From contig NZ_JBLZFX010000023.1 of NCBI RefSeq assembly GCF_050753345.1, positions 4,785 to 68,784 of the forward strand: 64,000 nt of DNA, given 5' to 3'. The position numbers and the translations under genes were made by a program. The DNA comes from Alkalinema pantanalense (GTDB lineage: Bacteria > Cyanobacteriota > Cyanobacteriia > Leptolyngbyales > Leptolyngbyaceae). Numbering within the stretch: position 1 is the first letter of the stretch; each line of letters begins with the position of its first letter. The notes under the pieces were generated by a model that was not told the origin of the DNA, searched no databases, and saw only the letters and a list, made by a program, of their open reading frames with translations. Shown piece by piece: positions 1-9,832 of this stretch.

Positions 1-378
1 CTCACAAGGGCGGGGGGCTTGTTTTTCAGCACCCTTAAGCCGGAAGTGATGGCTCGCTATATCGAGGCCAATAACAAACAATTTCCCACCATCGCTGCAC
101 CCGTTGTCGATCGTCACAATGAGACGTTAATTTATCCATTCCCCGCCACCTATAAGCTCCCCAACTTCCAGTTTGACCAGCCTGTGAAAATCTCCGGCCT
201 TGTCGGAGCCGATGGCAAGCTCGATCCGGAGACCCTGTATGTTTTGAAGGGGACGGGCTACGACGATTTGGATGCGATCGCGATCGAGGCCATGAAAAAG
301 AAGCAATTTCCAGCAACCGGACAATTAGCCTATCGCATTGTTGAGTTCTACTTTGCGCCCCGTCAGCAGGTTGGTTGA
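1..378 (+). CDS. TonB-like C-terminal domain protein (5' end outside window)
   Basis: The reading frame is open from base 1, so this is the last ~125 codons of a gene that begins upstream. The tail has a layout reminiscent of TonB C-terminal domains: a strand with GLVGADGKLDPETLYVL, a GY-DLD-A turn, then a helix ending EAMKKKQFPATG and a final strand. TonB C-termini carry force from the inner membrane to outer-membrane receptors, but in cyanobacteria such domains also occur on other envelope proteins. The N-terminal anchor that would decide this is missing. The domain call is from pattern only. Confidence 0.5.
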   Translation, partial: LTRAGGLFFSTLKPEVMARYIEANNKQFPTIAAPVVDRHNETLIYPFPATYKLPNFQFDQPVKISGLVGADGKLDPETLYVLKGTGYDDLDAIAIEAMKKKQFPATGQLAYRIVEFYFAPRQQVG

Positions 379-491
379 TCGGAAATTTCCTAGACCGCAT
401 TGCCTAGACGCTGCATAACTCGATCGCTTGCCCCCTATGGGAGAACTGTCAGCTTACCGAATGATTCAGTTCACCCTTAGGAGATGGCAAG

Positions 492-1433
492 ATGAAGACC
501 TCCAACCTGCTCAACCTCGCCCTGGCATTCTCTGTTGTAACCACGATCGCTCTCCCTGCTACTAGCAAACCCGCTGCCGCCCAACCCACCACCGTAACCC
601 AAACCAGCCGCACCAACGGCGTCATTCCCCAAAGTGCAGGGGTCGTCATCCAACTGCCCGCCAACATGGTGGTGGATGTGGGTCAAAAGCAAGACATGCC
701 CTACACCGTGCCCCTGGCGCAACCAATCTACGACCTGCAAGGCAACGAAGTCATTCCCGTCCAAGCCCCCGTCAGCATCAAAATTAAACCCGAAAATGGC
801 GGCGCAAAAATCGTAGCAGAGTCGATCGTTGTGCGGGGCCAAATCGTCCCCATCACTGCGGCGACCGCTGTCATCCCAGGCCGCACCGTCACGGAACAAA
901 CGGGCGAACAACGGGCCAGGGAAAACAGCGCCGTCATGGGCAACCTGTTTGGGGCCATTGGCGGATCGATCGCCCCCGTTTCCAAGCGAGCCAACGCCTT
1001 TGAGCACATGGGTATGGTTGGTGGTGCAGTGGGCATCTTGAGCGGTTTAAGCTCTCCTCGGAACTATCGGATTGTGGAACTGTCCAGCGGAACCGTTTAT
1101 GTGTTGCAATTACAATCGGCAGTGACCTTACCCACCCTCGCCCTCGCGCCTCAAAATAATTCCCAATCGTCCCAACCCGGCAGTACAGACGAGCCAACAG
1201 CGAACCAACCCCAATTCGACTTCCAAAACGTGGCGCAATACACGAATGGATTGGAAAATGTGCTCAAAGCCTTCAAGGATGGCAAAATGTCCCTAAGCGA
1301 AGCCCGTCGGATTGTCGTTGCCGCTGACACCTACGCCACCCAAAGCCTCCAACCCCGCCTCTATCCTCCCGCTGGTATTCGTCGCCAAGTCCTACAATTC
1401 TTCGATTACACCTATGCAATCGATCGCAAGTAA
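492..1433 (+). CDS. Secreted protein of unknown function upstream of the caspase-STAND gene
   Basis: The 313-residue product begins with a signal peptide (hydrophobic core about residues 7-22, then small residues and AAAQ near 31), so it is probably exported. The middle (about 50-180) is a beta-rich domain followed by a glycine-rich stretch with GNLFGAIGGS. This order is faintly reminiscent of the TrbI/VirB10 C-terminal region, but I would not call it that. The C-terminal third is helical. A good ribosome-binding site (AGGAG, 479-483) lies 8 bp before the ATG. The gene ends 90 bp before the giant caspase gene on the same strand, so co-transcription is plausible. Function unknown. Confidence 0.75.
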   Translation: MKTSNLLNLALAFSVVTTIALPATSKPAAAQPTTVTQTSRTNGVIPQSAGVVIQLPANMVVDVGQKQDMPYTVPLAQPIYDLQGNEVIPVQAPVSIKIKPENGGAKIVAESIVVRGQIVPITAATAVIPGRTVTEQTGEQRARENSAVMGNLFGAIGGSIAPVSKRANAFEHMGMVGGAVGILSGLSSPRNYRIVELSSGTVYVLQLQSAVTLPTLALAPQNNSQSSQPGSTDEPTANQPQFDFQNVAQYTNGLENVLKAFKDGKMSLSEARRIVVAADTYATQSLQPRLYPPAGIRRQVLQFFDYTYAIDRK

Positions 1434-1476
1434 TCTCCCATGAATACCTCGATCGGATTTCCACCTCAGTGATTCA

Positions 1477-1504
1477 TTGCATCCTACCCCTTGCATCCTT
1501 CCAC
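1477..1504. repeat. 14-bp imperfect tandem repeat in leader, 2 copies
   Basis: TTGCATCCTACCCC is followed directly by TTGCATCCTTCCAC. The pair ends 19 bp before the ATG of the caspase-STAND gene. Confidence 0.7.
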
Positions 1505-1523
1505 AATGACCTAGCTCTCCCCT

Positions 1524-4500
1524 ATGCCCCGTGCCGTTAGCTCTGCCACCACCCCCCGCAACGAACCCGCCAAACTTTGGATGCTCCTGATTGGCGTCAA
1601 TGAATATCAAGATGCCACCTTACCGACCCTCCAGTATTCCGCGATCGATTGCCAGAGTTTGGGAGATGTACTAACTGAAGTGGTGTCTTCCTCGTTTGCT
1701 ACCTGTAACGCTAGCATTTACCATGACTTTGCCGAACAGCTTCCCGTCATCACGCCGATCCAGCAAAGTCTGCTCAAAATTCAACAACAGGCCAACCCCC
1801 AAGATACCGTTCTCATCTACTTTTCCGGCCACGGGGTTCTCGCCGGAACCCAGCAGGAAGCGGTACTGTGTTTACACGACACGGATCTCGATCGACCCAC
1901 CGAAACGGGACTATCCATTCATACCCTGTTGCAAACCCTGTCTGCCTGTGCTGCCCACCAACAAATTATTTGGCTCGATGCCTGCCACAGTGGGGGGATG
2001 ACCCTGCGCGGTTTACCCGTCAATCCCGCCGCCCAATTGGTCGATGTCTTGCAAAAGCAGGTGAAAAAAAGTCAGGGATTATATGCGTTGCTGTCCTGCG
2101 ATCGATCGCAGCAATCCTGGGAATTTCCAGAATTGGGCCATGGCATTTTTACATACTTTTTGATGAAGGGTTTACAGGGAGAAGCCACTAACGCCCACGG
2201 TTTGATTGATGTGGATGGTTTGTACAAATATATCTATCATCAGACCCTGCGCTATGTCGATCAAACTAATCAACAACTGCGGTTAGTGAATCAACAAAAA
2301 CGCAGTCGGGGGGAATCCAAACTCCAGGCGGAATATCCACTACAAACGCCGAAACGCATTGTCGAAGGCATTGGCGAATTCATTTTAGCGAAGTCTCCCA
2401 TTTACCTAACAACCCAAGCTATCTCCCACGCCCAGCCAATCCGACGGGCACTCATCATCGACGGCTTCAATCACCAAAATGCCGCACTGGAGTTCAGTAA
2501 GTTACTCAGCCGCGCCGGACAATTTGAGGTGGAATATTATCCCAAACCGGGACAGGATTGGAGCGAAATCAGAACCACGATCGGTCAACTATTAGAAAAC
2601 ACTCCCCCAGCAACCGAGAATCATTCCACGCTATTACTCTATCTACGCGGCCAGATTCGCAATCAAGAGGATGGGGACGCCTCTTTAATACTGGGAGAAA
2701 CGGGGGAAATCAGTCGATCGTGGCTGCGGCAACATCTACGGCAACACCCAGACCATCAGCAAATTATTATTCTGGATTGTCCCGACGGTAGTCATTTAGA
2801 GAATAGCAATTTAGAGGCTTGGGTTGAAGACTTACAACATGAGCAGGGACGCGGACAATGTATTCTTGCGGCTCAGTCTCCACTGGAGAATCCTGCCCTC
2901 TTTGCCCAGGCATTACAGGAAATCTTAAGCGCGATCGATCCACAAAAGGGCCTGTCAGCCGCCGGATGGATTACCCACCTACAGCAGGCATTGGCTGGAA
3001 TTACACCCTTGCGGGTTTGGCTATCGGGCACGCGGGGCATTCTAGAAATTATTCCAGAACAAACCAGTCTAAAAAATCGATCGGGCATCGATTTGGGGGT
3101 TTGTCCCTACATGGGCTTACGAGCCTTTAGTGAACGGGAAACGCAATATTTCTACGGTCGAGACAGTTTAATTGAACAATTGCTGCGGGAATGCGTGAAA
3201 AATCCAGTTCTCGCGATCGTAGGTGCTTCAGGCAGCGGGAAATCCTCCGTTATGCAAGCGGGACTGCTTCCCCAACTACGCCGAGGCCAGCACATTCCCA
3301 ATAGCGATCGCTGGCAAATTGTCCAAATGCGCCCCGGCGATCGGCCCATTACTGCCCTGAGCCGTAGCCTTGCCTATGGGAACCGTGATGCTGCCAACCC
3401 ATACGCGCCAGAGCAGATTGAAGGCGTGCTGTACCAAGGAGTCGAAGGCTGGGTGTACTGGCTGCGATCGCAAACGGAACCGCTGACGGTATTAGCGATC
3501 GATCAGTTTGAGGAATTGTTTACGCTAGCCGATGAATTGGAACGGCAACGGTTTATTGAATTAATCACAGGAGCCGTGGAATACGCCAGCGATCGCTTCA
3601 AATTAGTCTTGACGATTCGGGCGGACTTCATTGCGGCCTGTTTGGAATTACCAGAACTCTCTGCACTGGTTCAGAAACACAGTATTTTAGTTCCCGCCTG
3701 CCTCAGTGAAGAGGATTACCGTCGCGTTATTACCCAACCCGCAGAGCAAGTGGGTTTGAGCGTTGACCCGGAATTGATTGAAGTGTTGCTTCAGGAACTC
3801 GATCGCACGACGGGGGATTTGCCGTTATTGCAATTTGTTCTGGAAGAACTGTGGCATTACCGCAGCGATGGACAGTTAACCCTGCAAAGCTATCAGCAAC
3901 AAATTGGCGGATTGCGGGGTGTATTAGAAACCAAGGCCCAAGCGGTTTATGATGCCCTCTCGCCCGATGAACAAGCCTGCGCTCGGTGGATTTTTCTCAA
4001 TTTAACGCAAGTTGGCGAGAATACAGAAGATACCCGTCGTCGCATTAGCCGATCGACGTTGGCAGTGACGAAGTATGCACCGAAATTAGTGGAACGGACG
4101 TTAAAAGCGTTAACCGCTGCGCAATTGATTACGATTGATTCCACGATCGATTCTGCGCTGGAGCCATCCGTTGAAGAATTTTCCAAGACTACGGAAGAGG
4201 CAAAAACCACAGTAGATCATGCAATAGCGGATTCAGTAGATAGCGCGATCGAATCTCCGATTGTATCTCCTAATCTAATTAGCTCTGAAACCACGATCGA
4301 AGTCACCCACGAAATTCTGATTCGCCACTGGTCAACGCTTCGGTGGTGGCTAGAGGAAAATCGTGGTCGATTAAAATCCCAACGTCAAGTGGAACAATCA
4401 GCCCAACAGTGGCAACAACATGAATATAAACCGGAATTTCTCCTCCGGGGCGTCCGTTTAGCTCAAGCTGAAGAACTTTATATTCATTACACCGATGAGC

Positions 4501-6752
4501 TAACCAGCCTGACCCAGGAATTCGTCGAAGCCTCGATCGAAGCCCGCGATCGGGAAATGATTGAAACGCGGAAACGTCTGCGCAGAGCACAGATTGCCGT
4601 TGCGCTGATTGGGAGTTTGGGGCTGTGTGCGCTGAGCTTTGCGGGACTGGCCTCTTGGCGACAACGGACAGCGCAATTGCGGGAAATTGAGGCACTGACC
4701 GCTAGTTCTGAAGCTTTGCTCAATGCCAATCAACAACTGGAAGCAGTGACCGATGGGGTTAAAGCAGGGGAACGGTGGCAGAACTTGGAACGGGGTGGAT
4801 TCAAGTTTCTGCCCTTACCGGGAGATTTGCGCATCAAAGTAGTCACAACGCTACAACAAGCCCTCAGTCGTACCCAGGAGATCAATCGCATTGCTAGTGA
4901 TCAATCGGTGAATACAATTACGAGTAATGCTGAAGGGAATAGAATTTGGTTCGCTGGGGATGATGGAAAAGTCATACAGTACAGTATTGCAGATAATCTC
5001 GCTGTAAACCAGCGCAGCCAGCCGATCGCCAGCCAATCGATCGCGAACCTGGGCGATCGTATTCAAGCCATGCAACTCAGCCCCGATCAACAATGGATCG
5101 CCAGTGCGTTGAGTAACGGCACGATCGACTTGCGCCACGTGGAGGGTCGTCCAGGGGAGCAACTGAAGGGCCATAGCGACTGGGTGACGGATGTGCAGTG
5201 GAGTCCCGATGGTCAGCGGTTGGTCAGTGCCAGCCGGGATGGAACCGTGCGCCTCTGGAACCGACAATGGCAACGGGCTCTGTGGATTGGTAAGGGGCAT
5301 CAAGGCTGGGTGAATTGTATCCAGTTTTTAACTCCTCAGCAAATTCTGTCCGGAGGTGAAGATGGTACTGTGCGATTGTGGTCGATCGAAGGCAAATTAA
5401 TCAAAACCTGGAAGGCTCACACAGACCGGATTACCGCCATTGCCCTTCGTCCTAATCAATCAGAATTTCTCACTGCCAGCGCCGATCGCACGATTAAGCG
5501 GTGGGATCGCAATGGCAAGTTGCTACAAACCTATGAAGGTCATAGCGATCAGATCAATGATTTGAGTTGGCAACGGGATGGTAATGCTTTTGTCAGTGTG
5601 GGGAGCGATCGGAAAATTATCTTCTGGGCTGTGACTGGAGAAATTCAAAAAACGCTAGTGGGCAGCCTGGAAGAGATTACCCAAGTACGCTGGCTAGCCG
5701 ATGGAAAAACCCTGTTGAGTAGTGGCGCTGATAAGTTAGTTCACGTTTGGCAGTTAGTCGATCGACCTGTGATTCCTTTGTCTACAGTACCGTCGATCGC
5801 CTTTTTTCCCGATTCAGCTACATTACTCGCAACCACGCAGGATAAGATTGTTTCTCAGTTTCATCTGCAAATCGATCGTTCTCCAGAGCTTGTATTGTCG
5901 CAACCATTGCCCAAATTTAATTCAAAGGAATTGATTACTAGCTTCAATGTCCGTCCTAACAGTAATCAGATAGTTGCAGGGGACGCAAAAGGTAAACTCT
6001 ACAGTTTTCGCCAAGATGGTCAGTTAAACCAGCAGCGATCGATTTCCCCTCAGCGAACTAACACTGTACAAATCAGTCCCGATGGCTCGACGATCGCCAG
6101 TGCTGGCGTCGATCGCAGCATCACCCTAAGCCGTGCAAATACCCTCGAACCGTTTGCCACCCTAGCGGGTCATACTGATGAAGTCAAAGCCCTACAATTC
6201 AGCCCCAATGGTCAATGGTTAGCCTCCGCAGGTAGCGATCGACAAATCAAGCTCTGGAATTTAGCCACGCGCAGCGATCGAACTTTAGGGAAGCACTCCT
6301 TGGAAGTCTCCAGCCTAGCCTTTAGCCCCGATACCCAGTGGTTAGCTTCGGGCAGTTGGGATAATACGATTCAAGTGTGGAACGTGAGCACAGACAAATC
6401 TGTGAAGCTGATTGGGCATAGCCACGGCATTACAAGTTTGAACTTTACCCACGATGGCCAAGTGCTGATTTCAACCAGCCAAGATGGCACGGTCAAAGTC
6501 TGGAATCCCTACACAGGGGAACTGTTGAAGACGTTAATTAATCAAGGAGATAGCCTAAAAACTGGATTACTCAATACTCAGGGTGACAGGTTTGCCATGG
6601 CCGGAGAGCAATCGGGACTAACGGTTTGGAATTGGAATATCAACAGCTTGGTGAATCAGGGCTGCGATCGACTCTCTACCTACCTCAGCACACATCCCAC
6701 CCCGCAAACCTCGATCAGTCTCTGCAACACTCGTCTCCGCATCACAAATTAA
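1524..6752 (+). CDS. Caspase (C14) - pseudo-caspase - nSTAND ATPase - TM - WD40 protein
   Basis: This 1742-residue protein starts with a caspase-like peptidase domain (about 17-270) with an intact dyad: His103 in YFSGHG and Cys154 in LDACHSGG. Residues about 306-510 look like a second, decayed caspase fold with LLYLRGQ and IIILDCPDG at the equivalent strands (inference). An nSTAND-type P-loop ATPase follows: CPYMGLRAF lead-in, Walker A GASGSGKSS with Lys573, Walker B LAIDQFEE with Asp660. Next are a helical region, a hydrophobic segment near residue 1020 (ALIGSLGLCALSFAGLASW) and about a dozen WD40 blades from ~1160 to the end, many with GHxDxV and KLWN-type repeats. STAND proteins act as ligand-triggered switches. 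Here the propeller would sense and the caspase would execute. The leader holds an imperfect 14-bp tandem repeat. Confidence 0.93.
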   Translation: MPRAVSSATTPRNEPAKLWMLLIGVNEYQDATLPTLQYSAIDCQSLGDVLTEVVSSSFATCNASIYHDFAEQLPVITPIQQSLLKIQQQANPQDTVLIYFSGHGVLAGTQQEAVLCLHDTDLDRPTETGLSIHTLLQTLSACAAHQQIIWLDACHSGGMTLRGLPVNPAAQLVDVLQKQVKKSQGLYALLSCDRSQQSWEFPELGHGIFTYFLMKGLQGEATNAHGLIDVDGLYKYIYHQTLRYVDQTNQQLRLVNQQKRSRGESKLQAEYPLQTPKRIVEGIGEFILAKSPIYLTTQAISHAQPIRRALIIDGFNHQNAALEFSKLLSRAGQFEVEYYPKPGQDWSEIRTTIGQLLENTPPATENHSTLLLYLRGQIRNQEDGDASLILGETGEISRSWLRQHLRQHPDHQQIIILDCPDGSHLENSNLEAWVEDLQHEQGRGQCILAAQSPLENPALFAQALQEILSAIDPQKGLSAAGWITHLQQALAGITPLRVWLSGTRGILEIIPEQTSLKNRSGIDLGVCPYMGLRAFSERETQYFYGRDSLIEQLLRECVKNPVLAIVGASGSGKSSVMQAGLLPQLRRGQHIPNSDRWQIVQMRPGDRPITALSRSLAYGNRDAANPYAPEQIEGVLYQGVEGWVYWLRSQTEPLTVLAIDQFEELFTLADELERQRFIELITGAVEYASDRFKLVLTIRADFIAACLELPELSALVQKHSILVPACLSEEDYRRVITQPAEQVGLSVDPELIEVLLQELDRTTGDLPLLQFVLEELWHYRSDGQLTLQSYQQQIGGLRGVLETKAQAVYDALSPDEQACARWIFLNLTQVGENTEDTRRRISRSTLAVTKYAPKLVERTLKALTAAQLITIDSTIDSALEPSVEEFSKTTEEAKTTVDHAIADSVDSAIESPIVSPNLISSETTIEVTHEILIRHWSTLRWWLEENRGRLKSQRQVEQSAQQWQQHEYKPEFLLRGVRLAQAEELYIHYTDELTSLTQEFVEASIEARDREMIETRKRLRRAQIAVALIGSLGLCALSFAGLASWRQRTAQLREIEALTASSEALLNANQQLEAVTDGVKAGERWQNLERGGFKFLPLPGDLRIKVVTTLQQALSRTQEINRIASDQSVNTITSNAEGNRIWFAGDDGKVIQYSIADNLAVNQRSQPIASQSIANLGDRIQAMQLSPDQQWIASALSNGTIDLRHVEGRPGEQLKGHSDWVTDVQWSPDGQRLVSASRDGTVRLWNRQWQRALWIGKGHQGWVNCIQFLTPQQILSGGEDGTVRLWSIEGKLIKTWKAHTDRITAIALRPNQSEFLTASADRTIKRWDRNGKLLQTYEGHSDQINDLSWQRDGNAFVSVGSDRKIIFWAVTGEIQKTLVGSLEEITQVRWLADGKTLLSSGADKLVHVWQLVDRPVIPLSTVPSIAFFPDSATLLATTQDKIVSQFHLQIDRSPELVLSQPLPKFNSKELITSFNVRPNSNQIVAGDAKGKLYSFRQDGQLNQQRSISPQRTNTVQISPDGSTIASAGVDRSITLSRANTLEPFATLAGHTDEVKALQFSPNGQWLASAGSDRQIKLWNLATRSDRTLGKHSLEVSSLAFSPDTQWLASGSWDNTIQVWNVSTDKSVKLIGHSHGITSLNFTHDGQVLISTSQDGTVKVWNPYTGELLKTLINQGDSLKTGLLNTQGDRFAMAGEQSGLTVWNWNINSLVNQGCDRLSTYLSTHPTPQTSISLCNTRLRITN

Positions 6753-6829
6753 ACCAATTGACATTAATTGCCCAATTAATATTCATCGCGTAATTAACAT
6801 TAATCACAAGAGAATAACAAGATTCATTA

Positions 6830-6859
6830 TTAGCTTGTATAATCTTAGCTTGTATAGTT
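6830..6859. repeat. 15-bp tandem repeat in leader, 2 copies
   Basis: TTAGCTTGTATAATC and TTAGCTTGTATAGTT match at 13 of 15 positions and sit about 50 bp before the Uma2 gene. Each copy holds a TATAAT/TATAGT-like string that could act as a -10 box. Confidence 0.75.
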
Positions 6860-6910
6860 AAGGTATCTTACCTATCGCGTATTCCTATTGGGCCTATTTT
6901 CCCTAGTCCT

Positions 6911-7498
6911 ATGTCTATTGCCAGCCAGTCTAATGCCACCAAGCTCATGAACCTTGAGGACTATCTCAACTATGACGATGGCACAGACATCCATTATGAA
7001 CTGGTCAATGGGGAATTAATAGCTATACCCCCCGAAAGTGACTTAAATAATCAAATTGCATCCTTTCTGTTTGCAACTTTTCTGCAACTGGGGTTGCCCT
7101 ATTACTGCTTGAGAGTCAAAGCCCAAATTGCTGTCAGCGGAGCACGGATAACAGCCCGCGAACCTGATTTCATGGTCTTATCAGAAGAATCTGCTGCTGC
7201 ATTAGCGGGTGCTAGTCAATGTTTAATTACGCAGGATATGCCACCCCCATCACTGGTGGTTGAAGTGGTTAGTCCCCAGCAAGAAAGTCGGGATTATCGT
7301 CACAAACGCACCGAATATGCTGGACGACAGATCCCGGAATACTGGATTGTCGATCCAATCGCCCAAAAAGTAACCATTCTACAATGGGTGGATGGATTGT
7401 ATGAAGAGCAAGTTTACCAGGGAGAGCAAGCGATCGTGTCTCCCCTGTATGCCAGTGTCAACCTAACGGCTACCCAACTGCTCATGGCGGGGCATTAA
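6911..7498 (+). CDS. Uma2 family (DUF820) putative restriction endonuclease-fold protein
   Basis: The 195-residue length and motifs fit the Uma2/DUF820 family, which is greatly expanded in cyanobacteria and has a PD-(D/E)xK-like nuclease fold. Visible motifs are EPDFMVLS, then the hallmark VVEVVSPQQESRDYRHK and EYWIVDP. The acidic residues and Lys of these blocks form the predicted metal site, so this copy looks intact. Members are abundant but mostly uncharacterised. The gene ends 3 bp from the convergent MoxR gene. Its leader carries a 15-bp tandem repeat. Confidence 0.88.
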   Translation: MSIASQSNATKLMNLEDYLNYDDGTDIHYELVNGELIAIPPESDLNNQIASFLFATFLQLGLPYYCLRVKAQIAVSGARITAREPDFMVLSEESAAALAGASQCLITQDMPPPSLVVEVVSPQQESRDYRHKRTEYAGRQIPEYWIVDPIAQKVTILQWVDGLYEEQVYQGEQAIVSPLYASVNLTATQLLMAGH

Positions 7499-7501
7499 CT
7501 G

Positions 7502-8464
7502 CTAACGAGGCACCGTCACTTGCCCCAGCAAACTTTGAATCACCGCATCAATACTTAAACCATCCAACTGGGCTTCTGGGCGGAGAATCAGGCGATGGCG
7601 TAGCAGCGGAACCGCGATCGACTTCACATCATCCGGCGTCACAAACTCCCGATTCACTAACCAAGCCTGTACCTTACTCGCCTGCAACCATGCCACCGCC
7701 GCTCTAGGCGATGCCCCCAGAGCAATATCAGGATGTTTGCGCGACTTTTGTACCAGTGCCAGCAAGTAATCTAATACCGTTTCCTGAATCTTGATTCTTT
7801 GAATCACTTGTCGTGCTGCTAGAATTTGTGAAACGGTTGTAATGGGCTTTAATTTCGCTAAATCTAACCGTTTCGCCTGAAATCCCGCCTGGGTATTCAA
7901 TAGCATTTGCTTTTCTGCACTCGGTTCCGGATAATCCACCATGAGCTTGAACAGGAAGCGATCGAGTTGAGCCTCGGGCAATGGATAGGTTCCCTCAAAT
8001 TCTAAAGAATTTTGCGTCGCAATCACCCAGAATAATTCAGACAGTGCCAGAGTTTGGCCATCCAGCGTCACCTGTTGTTCTTCCATCGCTTCCAACAGTG
8101 CCGATTGGGTTTTGGGCGGCGTACGGTTGATTTCATCTGCCAGAAGAATTTGAGTGAAAATCGGGCCTTGTTTTAATGTAAAACTGCGTGTATTTAAATC
8201 AAAAATATTGATGCCCAGCATATCTGACGGCAACACATCAGGCGTTAATTGAATCCGTCGAAAATCCGCTTGAATTAATTGCGAGAGAACCCGTGCTAAT
8301 AACGTCTTTCCCGTACCCGGAACCCCTTCCAAAATTACATGTCCCCCCGCCAGCAATGCAATGAGCAGGTGGTGGGCTGTCACTTCTTGGCCAACAACGA
8401 CCTGACTCAGTATCTGTTCTAAGCGGGAAAAAACGAGATTCATTTCAGATTGCATCTCAGACAT
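7502..8464 (-). CDS. MoxR-type AAA+ ATPase
   Basis: The 320-residue product is a compact AAA+ ATPase of the MoxR class: Walker A GVPGTGKT (47-54), Walker B ILLADEIN with Asp110-Glu111, sensor motif VIATQNSLEFEGTYPLPEAQLDRF and arginine-bearing lid with GASPRAAVAW. MoxR ATPases act as chaperones that remodel or load partner proteins, usually encoded next door. Here it is the last gene of a minus-strand run (pseudo-caspase, DUF4129, DUF4350, MoxR) with gaps of 48-106 bp. That order is known in many bacteria for the DUF4350/MoxR part. No vWA or DUF58 partner is visible in the window. Confidence 0.93.
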   Translation of the reverse strand: MSEMQSEMNLVFSRLEQILSQVVVGQEVTAHHLLIALLAGGHVILEGVPGTGKTLLARVLSQLIQADFRRIQLTPDVLPSDMLGINIFDLNTRSFTLKQGPIFTQILLADEINRTPPKTQSALLEAMEEQQVTLDGQTLALSELFWVIATQNSLEFEGTYPLPEAQLDRFLFKLMVDYPEPSAEKQMLLNTQAGFQAKRLDLAKLKPITTVSQILAARQVIQRIKIQETVLDYLLALVQKSRKHPDIALGASPRAAVAWLQASKVQAWLVNREFVTPDDVKSIAVPLLRHRLILRPEAQLDGLSIDAVIQSLLGQVTVPR

Positions 8465-8570
8465 TTCAACTCACCTGATAGGGGGAAGAAAACCAGTAAA
8501 AATGGGCCTTTTAAGAAAAAAGCTGCCAGGGAAAACCAAATTCCAGTACAACTAAATTACTGTGATATTG

Positions 8571-9737
8571 CTATTTCCGATCGATAAGCTTACGAACTTG
8601 TTGCCAGTTGCGTAACCAGAGAAGAAGGTCAGACTCTCGTTTTAGGGGGATGCGCGGATGGAGGGCATCCTTCAAGTCAGTGACCGATCGCTCCGTCTGA
8701 TTTTGCCAAACTGCCATTAAATCTTCCTCATCATCGGCGTTTCCCCCCAGTCCCAACTGTTGTTTTAAATGGACTTTTTCAGCAGTCCCTACAACATTCA
8801 CTAGAAAATCATGACTATTAGCTTTGTGTAAGATACCTGCCATAGCTTGAATATAGACCTGACTATTATTAACCGGAGGCGTGGGAATAGAACGCATGTT
8901 ACCAAAGCGCCGATTTTTAGCATAAATGAGGACTCCAACGACCACCAGCCCTTGGATCAAAACCAATAGAAAAGGTGTCGAGATCAGATAACTAACGAGA
9001 TCACCCCGCATTTCCTTTTGTTGGGTTTCTGCGTCTTTGTAGCCATGGAGATATTCATCCACCCATATTCGATCGGGCTTTTCTCCCATCAACTCCGCCA
9101 GATAAGCATAGTTTGCAGGGGTATCTTGATAGGCATTAGCCGCCAAATAGGGCGTCGTCACCCGAATAATTTCGCCCGTTCCACGTATTTCACGGGTAAC
9201 CACTCCACCATAGCGATCGCCTAATAAAACAGGATGGTTCTTGGCAGCGTCAGCACTTTTAAGTTGGGGAGAAGTGCTTTGGGGAGAAAGGCGTCGCGTG
9301 GTTGCAATGGTTACTGTCCCTGCGGGTGTGGAATGGGATGAGACAAAGGGAGCCTCCGTAGCCTTGCCCTGTCGCGCCAAAACCACCAGACGATTTCCCC
9401 CACTCACCCAAGCAATTAAATCATTCGGTAGCTGCTGAACTGCACCCTCCCCATACACCTGCAAAAACGTCTCTTTCCGATCGCTGGATTTCGTGATCGA
9501 TCGAACTAAGTTTTTATAGGGCTGTTGCCAACGATCGATCTTCACACCTTGTTGCTGCATATAGGCATACCACCCTGCATAGCCATCTGGTGATCGACCA
9601 TAGGAAGAACCATCAATCAATCGATTACTGGGTGCAAGGAAAATTAGACCTAACAGTAAGATGACACTAATTCCCAGAATCCATAGCCATTGTCGTTTTG
9701 AAACGCTGTTTGAAATACTACTTGCAGCCGGAAGCAT
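8571..9737 (-). CDS. DUF4350 domain membrane protein
   Basis: The protein has 388 residues. One membrane segment lies near residues 17-35 (WLWILGISVILLLGLIFLA) and a second near 258-278 (LVLIQGLVVVGVLIYA). Between them is a Rossmann-like DUF4350 domain starting SSYGRSPDGYAGWYAYMQQQGV. The C-terminal ~110 residues are cytosolic and helical. DUF4350 proteins are regularly linked to MoxR ATPases and DUF4129 proteins, and may bind ligands at the membrane. The role is not established. It lies 106 bp before MoxR and 95 bp after DUF4129, so one transcript is likely. Confidence 0.82.
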   Translation of the reverse strand: MLPAASSISNSVSKRQWLWILGISVILLLGLIFLAPSNRLIDGSSYGRSPDGYAGWYAYMQQQGVKIDRWQQPYKNLVRSITKSSDRKETFLQVYGEGAVQQLPNDLIAWVSGGNRLVVLARQGKATEAPFVSSHSTPAGTVTIATTRRLSPQSTSPQLKSADAAKNHPVLLGDRYGGVVTREIRGTGEIIRVTTPYLAANAYQDTPANYAYLAELMGEKPDRIWVDEYLHGYKDAETQQKEMRGDLVSYLISTPFLLVLIQGLVVVGVLIYAKNRRFGNMRSIPTPPVNNSQVYIQAMAGILHKANSHDFLVNVVGTAEKVHLKQQLGLGGNADDEEDLMAVWQNQTERSVTDLKDALHPRIPLKRESDLLLWLRNWQQVRKLIDRK

Positions 9738-9832
9738 AATGTCAACCTAAATCATTCGTCAATCAGTCTTAGATGAGGGAAACAGCAATCCTTGGTAGTC
9801 AGCCCTTCGGTTGAAGCAGTAATTCTCACTTT

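Noticed and set aside
6911..7498. Uma2 gene as a mobile element mark
   Set aside because: No inverted repeats, transposase or target duplication around it. Uma2 genes are simply very common in cyanobacteria.
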